DNA of 64,000 nucleotides, taken from positions 62,001 through 126,000 of the forward strand of contig CAZMZW010000007.1 of NCBI GenBank assembly GCA_964571135.1, in the 5' to 3' direction. Within the stretch, counting starts at the first letter, position 1. Each line of letters begins with the position of its first letter. Shown one piece after another: positions 8,806 through 16,993 of the stretch. Below the pieces are notes generated by a model. It had not been told where the DNA came from, ran no database searches, and saw only the letters and a program-made list of their open reading frames with translations. The position numbers and the translations under genes were made by a program. The stretch comes from CAZMZW01 sp964571135. GTDB taxonomy: Bacteria; Chloroflexota; Anaerolineae; Anaerolineales; Anaerolineaceae.

Positions 8806-8842
8806 AAAGAGAGAGCTGGAAACGCCGATCCAGCTCTCTTTT
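8806..8842 (+). terminator. Orphan terminator-like hairpin in the era leader, with a mini-ORF behind it
   Basis: AGAGAGCTGG pairs with CCAGCTCTCT around a loop of about 10 bases and runs into TTTT on the plus strand. No plus-strand gene precedes it, since the nearest gene starts at 8683 on the other strand. Directly after it an AGGAGG box leads into a six-codon ORF, ATG to TAG, encoding MKRSRP (8857-8877). The 8684-9010 gap otherwise holds only AT-rich sequence. Confidence 0.5.
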
Positions 8843-9010
8843 ATAAGGAGGAGAAGATGAAGAGAAGTCGCCCTTAGTATTATATTAGCAATTATTTTCT
8901 ATTATGCTTGACGCTTACCCCACGATTGACCTACGATTGAAAAAGTAAAATGAATGCCTATAAACAATAAAGCCGCTAAATTTTTGTGAATATTCAACTA
9001 AAATAAGAGC

Positions 9011-9940
9011 GTGAACTCAAATAATCCAATTAATGAAAATTTCCATTCAGGCTTCGTCGCGATCATTGGGCGGCCAAATGTGGGTAAGTCCACCCTGCTG
9101 AATGCCATTCTGGGACAAAAAGTGGCAGCGGTCTCCCCCAGGCCGCAAACCACGCGACAGCGCCAATTGGGTATTCTCACCCTGCCGCATGCCCAGATTG
9201 TTTTTATCGATACCCCCGGGATTCACGTGGCGCATCATGCGCTCGGCAAGGCGATGAATGCGATCGCCCAGGAGACTCTGCTGGAAGCGGATGTGATCGT
9301 CTGGATCGTGGATTCCAGCCAGCCGCCCTCAGAGGAAGATGAATTAATCGCTACCCAATTAAGCAAGCTGCGCCCCGCACCTTACGTAATCCTGGCATTA
9401 AATAAAATTGATCTGCTGGAAGGTGACCGGCTGGCCAAATATGAGCAGCAATTTTTATTGTTTTTGAAAAATGCCCGTCCTATGGAAATTTCGGCGTTAA
9501 GCGGTTTTGGTCTGGTGGAACTCCAGGCAGCCCTGGTGGATGAAATGCCTGAGGGTGAGCCTTTGTATTCTGCCGACCAGGTGACCGATTTCTTTGAACG
9601 CCAGATCGCCAGTGACCTGATCCGCGAGGCAGCCCTGATCAATCTTCGCGATGAGGTTCCGCATGCCCTGGCTGTGCGCGTGGATGAATACAAGGAACGC
9701 GAGGAACAGGGCGCTTACATTGCCGCCACTCTTTTTATTGAAAAGGATTCCCAAAAGGGAATTGTGATCGGGCGAGGCGGCGAGATGCTGAAAAAGATCG
9801 GCACGCAGGCGCGTCAATCAATCGAAGAGATGAGCGGACGAAAAGTATTCCTGGAATTGAGGGTCAAGGTGAGCAAGAATTGGCGTAACAATCCGGATAT
9901 GCTGCGCCAGATGGGTTTCGATATCAAGGGTGAGGGATAG
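9011..9940 (+). CDS. era: GTPase Era
   Basis: Ribosome-assembly GTPase that binds the 3' end of 16S rRNA. GRPNVGKSTLLNAILG is G1, PQTTRQRQLG contains G2, DTPGI is G3 and NKID is G4. The C-terminal KH domain has GIVIGRGGEMLKKIG. The Era-specific end KVSKNWRNN is present. 309 residues is normal. Translation starts at GTG 9011 with only a weak purine-rich site before it. The YhhN gene follows after five bases and is likely co-transcribed. Confidence 0.97.
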   Translation: MNSNNPINENFHSGFVAIIGRPNVGKSTLLNAILGQKVAAVSPRPQTTRQRQLGILTLPHAQIVFIDTPGIHVAHHALGKAMNAIAQETLLEADVIVWIVDSSQPPSEEDELIATQLSKLRPAPYVILALNKIDLLEGDRLAKYEQQFLLFLKNARPMEISALSGFGLVELQAALVDEMPEGEPLYSADQVTDFFERQIASDLIREAALINLRDEVPHALAVRVDEYKEREEQGAYIAATLFIEKDSQKGIVIGRGGEMLKKIGTQARQSIEEMSGRKVFLELRVKVSKNWRNNPDMLRQMGFDIKGEG

Positions 9941-9945
9941 GTTTG

Positions 9946-10617
9946 ATGTTGAATATCTGGTTCTTTGCCACCATTATTTTGGCTTTTGTGGATTGGTCGG
10001 CGCTTTGGGCTAAAAAGCCGCAAATTAATTTTCTCTCCAAACCGGCTGTTTTGATGGCTCTGATCCTGTGGTTTACCTCCCAGGGCGGTTGGGACCTGGC
10101 GCCGGTCTGGTTTGGATTGGCACTGGGTTTTTCCCTGTTTGGGGATATTTTTCTGTTGCTACCGGACCGCTTTTTTATTTTTGGTCTGGGTGTTTTTCTA
10201 CTGGCGCATATCAGTTACATCATCGGCTTCAGTCCCGAATCCCCTGTCGCCTCTCTTCCCTTCTTGGTGCTGGGTTTTATGGTGCTGATAGTGGGCAGCA
10301 TTCTTTATAAAACAGTCCACCGCGCCATTGAATCCAATCCCGTTCATACCAAATTAAAAAATCCCGTCTTGATCTACAGCATCGCCCTGAGCATGATGTT
10401 CTTTTACGCCGCTCTCACACTGGCTGAGCCGGAGTGGACCGCTCCGTCGGCGGTGCTGGCTGCAGTGGGCGGGATGCTGTTCTTTTCTTCCGATTCGCTC
10501 TTATCCTACAACCGCTTTGTCCGGTCTGTCCCCAATGGCCAGCTGCTGGTCCGCATCATATACCACCTGGGTCAGATCGCATTGACATCAGGTGTTTTGA
10601 TTCACTTCTCCCGATAG
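9946..10617 (+). CDS. YhhN family (lysoplasmalogenase-like) membrane protein
   Basis: Integral membrane protein with about eight predicted helices. The family includes the mammalian lysoplasmalogenase TMEM86B. The segments LALGFSLFGDIFLLLPDRFFIFGLGVFLLAH and GGMLFFSSDSLLSYNRF, described here by their GD..LL and SDSLL motifs, match the conserved aspartates of the family. ATG 9946 is chosen because the preceding TTG has no better ribosome site. It closely follows era. The natural substrate in this organism is unknown. Confidence 0.85.
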   Translation: MLNIWFFATIILAFVDWSALWAKKPQINFLSKPAVLMALILWFTSQGGWDLAPVWFGLALGFSLFGDIFLLLPDRFFIFGLGVFLLAHISYIIGFSPESPVASLPFLVLGFMVLIVGSILYKTVHRAIESNPVHTKLKNPVLIYSIALSMMFFYAALTLAEPEWTAPSAVLAAVGGMLFFSSDSLLSYNRFVRSVPNGQLLVRIIYHLGQIALTSGVLIHFSR

Positions 10618-10618
10618 A

Positions 10619-11515
10619 TCAAGAATGTAAGTGTTTTTTTAGCGGGCGGAAACCTTCGCCCAGCGCTTCATGGGCCTGACCAATGACCATGAAGGCTTTT
10701 GGATCAGTCTCGCTCACGATGGTCTTAAGAACATTGACCTCAGCCCGGGTCAGGACGCAGTACAACACCGGGCGGGGTTTGTTGGTATACCCACCCGTTC
10801 CGGGCAGGATGGTCACCCCCCGTTCCAGTTCTTCAAGAATCATTCGCGTTATTTCTTTGGGCTTGTTGGTGACGATCAAAGCCATGCGGAATACGCTCAT
10901 CCCCTCTGAGGTCAATTCGGCCGCCAGCCCGCTGACATAAATGACGATCAAACCGTATAAGGCGCGTTCCCAGCCGAAGGCAAGACCGCCAGCCAGGACA
11001 ACCGCAGCATCGGTGATCAGGTACGCCTGGGAAATGGACATGCCCCTATAATGGTTGAGGATTCGCCCGAGCACGTCGCTCCCGCCGCTGGTGCCGCGCC
11101 CGCGGTAGACCAGTCCCAGCCCGATTCCCAGGAGCAGCCCGCCGTACAGTCCGTTCAGCACCAGATCGCTGGTGAATCCCTGACTGGGGATGAAATAAGC
11201 CAACAGGTCTATAAGAAACGAAAAGAAGAGGATGGCAGCCGCCGTGCGCAAGGCAAAACGCGCTCCGCCCAGGTAGCGCCAGCCGATCAGGAAAAGCGGG
11301 ATATTTCCCACCAGGACCATCATTCCTATGGGCCAATGGGTAAAGTAGTTGATGATCTGGGCGGCGCCGCTGATCCCGCCGCTTACCAGCAGTCCCGGAA
11401 TGAGGAACAGGCGCATGGCCAGTGCCTGCACCAGAGCACCCAGGAAAATGTAAACCAGGTCGCGCAGCGTATTGCGGGATCGGATGGCTTCAATAAGGTT
11501 GAATTTTTCTTTCAT
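10619..11515 (-). CDS. YitT family membrane protein (DUF161 + DUF2179)
   Basis: Five or six N-terminal helices with the repeated glycine motifs VSGGISGAAQI and RGTSGGSDVLG, characteristic of YitT/DUF161. A soluble C-terminal DUF2179 domain (residues about 215-290) follows, with VTNKPKEITRMI and GGYTNKPRPVLYCV. The function is unknown; family members are suspected small-molecule transporters or sensors. It is convergent with the YhhN gene, and only one base separates the two stop codons. Confidence 0.88.
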   Translation of the reverse strand: MKEKFNLIEAIRSRNTLRDLVYIFLGALVQALAMRLFLIPGLLVSGGISGAAQIINYFTHWPIGMMVLVGNIPLFLIGWRYLGGARFALRTAAAILFFSFLIDLLAYFIPSQGFTSDLVLNGLYGGLLLGIGLGLVYRGRGTSGGSDVLGRILNHYRGMSISQAYLITDAAVVLAGGLAFGWERALYGLIVIYVSGLAAELTSEGMSVFRMALIVTNKPKEITRMILEELERGVTILPGTGGYTNKPRPVLYCVLTRAEVNVLKTIVSETDPKAFMVIGQAHEALGEGFRPLKKHLHS

Positions 11516-11601
11516 GCTTTTGAGTGATTATACAATAGGCCGCTTTTGAGACTTGATCTTTAACCCCTTGAATTGCCTTTTGTCCTGATGTACACTGTGG
11601 A

Positions 11602-11680
11602 TGGAGGGAAGGTTAGCTCCTGGCAGCCCACTTTTGGGCTTTGAACTGTATTCATACAGTTGTGAGCGGCTTTCCCTCGA
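11602..11680 (-). repeat. 79-bp structured element, copy 1
   Basis: Lies directly against the stop codon of the first AftB-like gene and is identical to 13312-13390. An outer stem GAGGGAA (11604-11610) pairs with TTCCCTC (11672-11678). Inside are hairpins AGCCCA-CTTT-TGGGCT (11625-11640) and AACTGTAT-TC-ATACAGTT (11644-11661). The layout is a three-way junction without a U-tract, so it is not a plain terminator. Confidence 0.8.
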
Positions 11681-13243
11681 TTAATTTAATAAATAATTAT
11701 ATTGACCCGTATTCATTTTCCATATTACAACAAAGCGATCCCAATTCCAAATTGGGTCCCGGGTGATGATCTTTAGTTTGTCATAATACTCTGCCAAAGA
11801 AGGGTTGGTGATCTTATTAGTCCCGGAATCTACGGTATCCAGATATCCAGCAGGAAGATCTCTATAAAAATGACCAATTCGCCAATTTAATTTATAAGAA
11901 ATTGGTAAGTTAGCCATCATGACATCTCGCCAAATGGTTTTGTCCGAAATTGGTAATCTGGCTAGCAAGGCATCTGCAAGGCCAAAATGATCTACCAAAA
12001 AAACTTTTGGTCCTGCAAAAAAACCAACGAAGCCGATAGCCGTCGCTTCATTGACTTTAATTCCAGTAAGATGAAGTGCTCTTCCCTCTGCGACCCTTTC
12101 ATTGGATGGCAAAGGATTAAGACGAGTATAGTTTAATAATCCTGCCGCCGGATAATAGATCAAACGTTCATCTGCAATCCCTTTTTGATCAACCAAGGGC
12201 AATGCGGAATATGGGGATAGAATGATATTGACCATATAAAATACCAATATGGCGGCTATTCCCACCGGTACGACCATTTTGGGGAGAGGCTCAAGAGACC
12301 TGATGAGCAGGATCACGCAGGCAAGCAGCGGCAGAGAAAAGAAACGACCGCTCATAAAATCTCCCCCGATATAGATGATGTAAAGTAGATATAAAACAAC
12401 CCCGAGCCCCAGCATCTTTTCCCGGGTATTGCGACCCAGAAATACCAACACCAAAGCTATCCCGATGATCAATAATGTGACCGGGTCCACAGTAAGTGAA
12501 TTTGTGAAATAGGTCACTCCCTGTTTTATATACTCAATAAGACTGATCCCGGTATTCAACTTGGCATAGACCGTATTCGGAAATAAGAACCCGTAATAGA
12601 TGATCGAAAAGATTTCCCAGATGATCATGGGAATAAACGACAAAGCCATCACGTAGACAGCCTTTCGTTTTCGAAATTGGATCAATTCGTAAAGGAGGAT
12701 TGGGACGTATAGCAATGCCGTATCCATTCGATTAAGAATCGCAAGACCGGCAGTTAACCCTAAAAGGAAGACCTTCATAAGAGAATCATCTTTCCTGGTA
12801 AAAAGGATAACGGCAAAAATAACGAAAAGAAGATGAGAAAGAGGGTTTTCCAGGCCGGAGGTGGAATAGTCAACAAAAGATTTGGAGACGATAAGAATAA
12901 CGAGCCCGGCGATAACCGCCACCCAGTTTTTCGAGATCTTAAAGGCGAGGATAGCAAAGGAAGTGATCGAGATTAAGAGTGATAATCCGATCAAGGTGAA
13001 ATAATTTTCTTTGGTAAGGACATAAAGAGCGGAGATCAACAACATCCATAACGGATGAGTGTACGCTTGGACTCTCTCTCCCACGTTCCATACCGGGCCG
13101 TAGCCGTTGAAAAAATTATCGACGGTTCGCATGGTAATATAGGAATCATCGCTCACCCATGCTGTTCTTATGACCATGATTGAGAAAATGAGTATAAAGA
13201 AGATCAGTATTGTTTTTCTTAGTTGAGCATCCTCTATCTTCAC
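11681..13243 (-). CDS. AftB-like GT-C membrane glycosyltransferase, copy 1
   Basis: Polytopic lipid-linked-sugar glycosyltransferase. The first external loop has WVSDDSYITMRTVDNFFNG with the DD catalytic-type pair, then GPVWNVGERVQAYTHPLW. That pattern resembles mycobacterial AftB and related GT-C proteins. About nine to ten membrane helices precede a soluble C-terminal domain from near residue 380. I choose GTG 13243 because GAGG lies just upstream and the start then matches the paralogue at 13391-14902. The two genes are near-identical in their first 330 residues and diverge after that. Copy 1 also has an extra segment (MMANLPISYKLNWR) that copy 2 lacks. Confidence 0.82.
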   Translation of the reverse strand: MKIEDAQLRKTILIFFILIFSIMVIRTAWVSDDSYITMRTVDNFFNGYGPVWNVGERVQAYTHPLWMLLISALYVLTKENYFTLIGLSLLISITSFAILAFKISKNWVAVIAGLVILIVSKSFVDYSTSGLENPLSHLLFVIFAVILFTRKDDSLMKVFLLGLTAGLAILNRMDTALLYVPILLYELIQFRKRKAVYVMALSFIPMIIWEIFSIIYYGFLFPNTVYAKLNTGISLIEYIKQGVTYFTNSLTVDPVTLLIIGIALVLVFLGRNTREKMLGLGVVLYLLYIIYIGGDFMSGRFFSLPLLACVILLIRSLEPLPKMVVPVGIAAILVFYMVNIILSPYSALPLVDQKGIADERLIYYPAAGLLNYTRLNPLPSNERVAEGRALHLTGIKVNEATAIGFVGFFAGPKVFLVDHFGLADALLARLPISDKTIWRDVMMANLPISYKLNWRIGHFYRDLPAGYLDTVDSGTNKITNPSLAEYYDKLKIITRDPIWNWDRFVVIWKMNTGQYNYLLN

Positions 13244-13311
13244 TTTAAACCTCTTTGAAAACATGCATGAATATTTCTGTTGTAGGACAATTTGGAATAA
13301 ATGTGCCTTTC

Positions 13312-13390
13312 TGGAGGGAAGGTTAGCTCCTGGCAGCCCACTTTTGGGCTTTGAACTGTATTCATACAGTTGTGAGCGGCTTTCCCTCGA
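13312..13390 (-). repeat. 79-bp structured element, copy 2
   Basis: Identical over all 79 bases to 11602-11680 and in the same position, directly after the stop codon of the second AftB-like gene. It has the same three-stem layout. Because it lies between the two genes, it separates the copy 2 stop from the copy 1 start. Confidence 0.8.
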
Positions 13391-14902
13391 TTATTTTAAT
13401 AAATAATTATATTGACCTGTATTCATTTTCCATATAACAGCAAAGCGATCCCAATTCCAAATTGGGTCTCGGGTGATGATCTTTAGTTTGTCATAATACT
13501 CTGCCAAAGAAGGGTTGGCGATCTTATTAGTCCCAGAATCTAAGGTATCCAGATATCCAGCAGGAAGATCTCTATAAAAATGACCAATTCGCCAAATGCT
13601 TTTGTCTGTAAGCGGTAATCTGGCTAGCAAGGCATCTGCAAGGCCAAAATGATCTACTATATAAACTTTTGGTCCTGCAAAAAAACCGAGGAAGCCGATG
13701 CTCATCGCATCATTGACTTTGGCTCCGACAAGATGAAGTGTTTTTCCTTCTGCGACCCATTCATTGGATATTGACGGCAAAGGATCTTGACGAAAATAGT
13801 TTATTAATCCAGTCCATGGAAAATAATACATTCGTTCATTCATGATCCCATTTTCACTGTTCATGGGATATGAAAAGGAGGCGGTATCAATTAATAAAAA
13901 TACCAAGATAACGGTAATGCCCACCGGTACGACCATTTGGGGGAGAGGCTCAAGAGACCTGATGAGCAGGATCACGCAGGCCAGCAGCGGCAGGGAAAAA
14001 AAACGGCCGCTCATAAAATCTCCCCCGATATAGATAATGTAAAGTAGATATAAAACAACCCCAAGTCCCAGCATCTTCTCCCGGGTATTTCGACCCAGGA
14101 ATACCAATACCAAAGCTATCCCGATGATCAATAATGTGACCGGATCCACATTAAGTGTATTCAGAAAAAAAGTAACTCCCTGTTTGATATATTCAATGAG
14201 GCCCAAGCCGGTATTTAACTTGGCATAGACCGTATTCGGAAATAAGAACCCGTAATAGATGATCGAAAAGATTTCCCAGATGATCATGGGAATAAACGAC
14301 AAAGCCATCACGTAGACAGCCTTTCGTTTTCGAAATTGGATCAATTCGTAAAGGAGGATTGGGACGTATAGCAATGCCGTATCCATTCGATTAAGAATCG
14401 CAAGACCGGCAGTTAACCCTAAAAGGAAGACCTTCATAAGAGAATCATCTTTCCTGGTAAAAAGGATAACGGCAAAAATAACGAAAAGAAGATGAGAAAG
14501 AGGGTTTTCCAGGCCGGAGGTGGAATAGTCAACAAAAGATTTGGAGACGATAAGAATGACGAGCCCGGCGATCACCGCCACCCAGTTTTTTGAGATCTTA
14601 AAAGCGAGGATAGCAAAGGCCGTGATCGAAATTACGAGGGATAATCCGATTAATGTGAAATAATTTTCTTTGGTAAGGACATAAAGAGCGGAGATCAATA
14701 ACATCCATAAAGGATGAGTATACGCTTGGACTCTCTCTCCCACGTTCCATACCGGGCCGTAGCCATTGAAAAAATTATCGACGGTTCGCATGGTAATGTA
14801 GGAATCATCGTTAACCCATGCTATTTTTGTGATCATGATTGAAAAAACGAGTATCAAAAAGATTAATATTGTTTTTCTTAGTTGGGTATCCTCTAACTTC
14901 AC
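13391..14902 (-). CDS. AftB-like GT-C membrane glycosyltransferase, copy 2
   Basis: Tandem paralogue of the downstream gene and 503 residues long. It starts at GTG 14902 behind a GAGGTAAAA ribosome site. It shares the DDSYITMRTVDNFFNG loop and all membrane segments with copy 1. Bases 14217-14557 are identical to 12558-12898 in copy 1 without one mismatch, while the region coding for residues 345-410 differs strongly. The C-terminal domain is again alike. The pattern points to recent gene conversion and to diversification of the outer domain, perhaps to change acceptor use. Confidence 0.82.
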   Translation of the reverse strand: MKLEDTQLRKTILIFLILVFSIMITKIAWVNDDSYITMRTVDNFFNGYGPVWNVGERVQAYTHPLWMLLISALYVLTKENYFTLIGLSLVISITAFAILAFKISKNWVAVIAGLVILIVSKSFVDYSTSGLENPLSHLLFVIFAVILFTRKDDSLMKVFLLGLTAGLAILNRMDTALLYVPILLYELIQFRKRKAVYVMALSFIPMIIWEIFSIIYYGFLFPNTVYAKLNTGLGLIEYIKQGVTFFLNTLNVDPVTLLIIGIALVLVFLGRNTREKMLGLGVVLYLLYIIYIGGDFMSGRFFSLPLLACVILLIRSLEPLPQMVVPVGITVILVFLLIDTASFSYPMNSENGIMNERMYYFPWTGLINYFRQDPLPSISNEWVAEGKTLHLVGAKVNDAMSIGFLGFFAGPKVYIVDHFGLADALLARLPLTDKSIWRIGHFYRDLPAGYLDTLDSGTNKIANPSLAEYYDKLKIITRDPIWNWDRFAVIWKMNTGQYNYLLK

Positions 14903-15082
14903 TTTTACCTCTATTTTATAGAAATATGATCATAATTCTTATTATTGCCGTACTTTTTTGAATAAATAGGTACTTTCTCTGAGAGAACCTTTACCCAAAA
15001 CCAGGGAAATTATACTCTTGATAGTGTATACCAATTGAAAAAAATTATTGAATAAGAAGATAATTTGAACAGTGGCATTCGC

Positions 15083-15111
15083 TTACAGTAATTAAAATTT
15101 TCGTTTATAAT
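15083..15111 (+). promoter_or_regulatory. Promoter of tRNA-Gly
   Basis: TTACAG (15083-15088) and TATAAT (15106-15111) are separated by exactly 17 bases and end 29 bases before the tRNA. This is close to the sigma-70 consensus. Confidence 0.75.
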
Positions 15112-15140
15112 TCAATTTGCGAGAACTAAAAGTGTTCCTT

Positions 15141-15211
15141 GCGGGCATAGTTCAGTGGTAGAACGGTAGCCTTCCAAGCTACATACACGAGTTCGAATCC
15201 CGTTGCCCGCT
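15141..15211 (+). tRNA. tRNA-Gly (anticodon TCC)
   Basis: Cloverleaf is complete: acceptor GCGGGCA pairs with TGCCCGC, the anticodon arm is GTAGC-CTTCCAA-GCTAC, and the T loop is TTCGAAT. The discriminator base is T and CCA is not encoded. A promoter precedes it and a terminator follows. Confidence 0.97.
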
Positions 15212-15216
15212 CAAAG

Positions 15217-15249
15217 AAAGAGCAGAACTGTAATAGCCCTGCTCTTTTT
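15217..15249 (+). terminator. Terminator after tRNA-Gly
   Basis: AAAGAGCAG pairs with CTGCTCTTT around a 13-base loop, followed by TTATTT. It begins six bases after the tRNA and also serves the convergent lipoprotein gene. Confidence 0.85.
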
Positions 15250-15266
15250 ATTTAATGAATATTTTT

Positions 15267-16148
15267 TCAAATGCAGGTCAAATGTAAATTGACCGGCCCA
15301 AATAACTGGTGATTGGGCGCATCGATATAGATCTTGGCCCAATAATCCCCGGTGGTATTTCTTGACCAGGTCACTGCTACAGGTTTTATCCCTGCGGCTG
15401 TATAGGTGACTTCATTTACCGTACTGATTGATCCATCACTGAACTGGAACCAGTAAGTCACTTTTCCTGGTGCGTTGACCGTTATATCCGCGCCAATATG
15501 GAATGTCTGCGGGCATGTGCCGGTGATGTTTACATTATCTGCATACATGCGTACGCTGGTCACCGCGAAAGGACCGGATGGTATGCCGACGTTGATTCTC
15601 GCCCAGTAATTGCCGAAGATCTCGCCAGTGCCGGATTGAAATCGCCATACGCCGGTATAGACCCCAATCGCAGACGGCGCTTTCAAGGAGAGTGAAATTG
15701 TTACGCTGTCCCCTGGAACAACCACTTTGGGCAGGATTAAAGAGGTCATCCCGCCCATTCGGTATCCCTCGATAAAAATGAAACGGTAGCTCCTATCCCA
15801 GGTGCAGGAACCATCATTCCGGATGGTCCAGGTTTTTATAAAGTCTGTGCCGGGATCAAAATAGGTATGATCCCGGATGGTTTCACGGAGAAATTTGGGT
15901 TTGTTGCAGGGCACCGGCGTTGGGGAAGGCGTCTGGGTATTTTGCGGCAGGTTTTGGGTGGGTGTGGTCACAACCGCAGGGGGATGGGCTAGTTTTTCCT
16001 CGGTCTGTGCCGCGACTGTCCTGGCTACGAAGGTTCCTATCGGATTGGCATCTGGTTTTGTGCCGGTATTAATCGTGATCCCGCATGCCAATTGGGTGAA
16101 GACTAGGATGAATATGGCAAAAATGATGACGGATTTGTTCTTACCCAT
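15267..16148 (-). CDS. Secreted lipoprotein with NBR1-type Ig-like domain
   Basis: The N-terminal signal ends in the lipobox LACG near residue 22. A threonine/proline-rich linker follows (residues about 30-85). Residues about 85-190 form an Ig-like domain as in NBR1: FDPGTDFIKTWTIRNDGSCTW, noted here by its KTWxxRNxGxCxW core, and VWRFQSGTGEIFGNYWARI at its end. A second beta-rich domain fills the C-terminus. Such lipoproteins are common in Chloroflexota and are probably surface adhesive or carbohydrate-related proteins. It is transcribed alone towards tRNA-Gly. Confidence 0.85.
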   Translation of the reverse strand: MGKNKSVIIFAIFILVFTQLACGITINTGTKPDANPIGTFVARTVAAQTEEKLAHPPAVVTTPTQNLPQNTQTPSPTPVPCNKPKFLRETIRDHTYFDPGTDFIKTWTIRNDGSCTWDRSYRFIFIEGYRMGGMTSLILPKVVVPGDSVTISLSLKAPSAIGVYTGVWRFQSGTGEIFGNYWARINVGIPSGPFAVTSVRMYADNVNITGTCPQTFHIGADITVNAPGKVTYWFQFSDGSISTVNEVTYTAAGIKPVAVTWSRNTTGDYWAKIYIDAPNHQLFGPVNLHLTCI

Positions 16149-16265
16149 TTTGTTTACGGTTGAAAAAAGTTGCTGTTTTAATTATATCGAGTATGTCAAG
16201 CGAAAGGCATTGGTTTTCATTTTAGTGAAAGTGATACAATGACCCTCTTCAAAAAAGGAAAAGAC

Positions 16266-16841
16266 ATGAATTTTAAAAGATTTGCTTTCAAATTTTTCAG
16301 AAGCTGGCCGCCAATGGCGGTTGCCATCGTCGCCTTGTGTGGATTGGTGTACCTCACTGCCCAGCAATTGTTGCGCCAGGGAGCCAATGACCCGCAAATT
16401 CAGCTTTCGGAAGATTTCGCCGCTTCCCTCACTTCGAGCAAGTCCCCATCCGGAGATTTCCCTGCCCGGCAGGTGGAGATCTCAACCAGCCTCTCCCCAT
16501 TTTTAATGGTCTTTGATGACAGTGGAAAAGTGCTAATCTCCAATGCTCTCCTGGAAGGGGTTACCCCGCAGTACCCGGCGGGTGTGTTTGAGTATGTCCG
16601 CCAGCACGGTCAGGACCGGGTTACATGGCAGCCCCGTGAAGGCGTGCGCCATGCCATTGTGGTCACCCGTTTCGAAGGACCGGCCGGGTCAGGGTTTGTA
16701 ATGGCTGGCCGTTCATTAAGGGTGGTGGAAGAGCGCTCAATGTATTTTCTACAAATTACTGCCATTGCCTGTTTTGTGACCCTGATCGCTTTGGCAGCCG
16801 TAACTGCTTTTATGCTATTCCTGACCGAAAAAATGAAGTAA
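16266..16841 (+). CDS. Two-helix membrane protein with extracytoplasmic sensor-like domain
   Basis: An N-terminal helix (residues about 15-35) and a C-terminal helix (about 160-185) frame an outside domain of about 125 residues. The domain has a PAS/Cache-like run, FLMVFDDSGKVLISNALLEG. It looks like the sensor half of a histidine kinase without any kinase. ATG 16266 is chosen because GGA lies seven bases upstream; an in-frame ATG at 16239 is possible. No signalling partner is adjacent. I do not recognise a named family. Confidence 0.6.
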   Translation: MNFKRFAFKFFRSWPPMAVAIVALCGLVYLTAQQLLRQGANDPQIQLSEDFAASLTSSKSPSGDFPARQVEISTSLSPFLMVFDDSGKVLISNALLEGVTPQYPAGVFEYVRQHGQDRVTWQPREGVRHAIVVTRFEGPAGSGFVMAGRSLRVVEERSMYFLQITAIACFVTLIALAAVTAFMLFLTEKMK

Positions 16842-16880
16842 GGGTTTTAGAACTTTGAAGGGTTGGAGCGGCATTTATTA

Positions 16881-16907
16881 AAAAGCGGACCTCTCCGCTT
16901 TTTTATT
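16881..16907 (+). terminator. Terminator after the sensor-like protein
   Basis: AAAAGCGGA pairs with TCCGCTTTT around a 4-base loop, followed by a T-rich tail. It is a classic intrinsic terminator. Confidence 0.88.
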
Positions 16908-16993
16908 TGTTTGAAAGCAAAAGTTATGTAAAATGAAAGATAGAATTAGCTATTCTTTGGGTAGTAAAGCCCGCTTTGATATTAGGAGAAAAA

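Noticed and set aside
11602..13390. Insertion sequence flanking the AftB-like genes
   Set aside because: The repeated element is only 79 bp, codes for nothing and shows no target-site duplication; no transposase occurs in the window.
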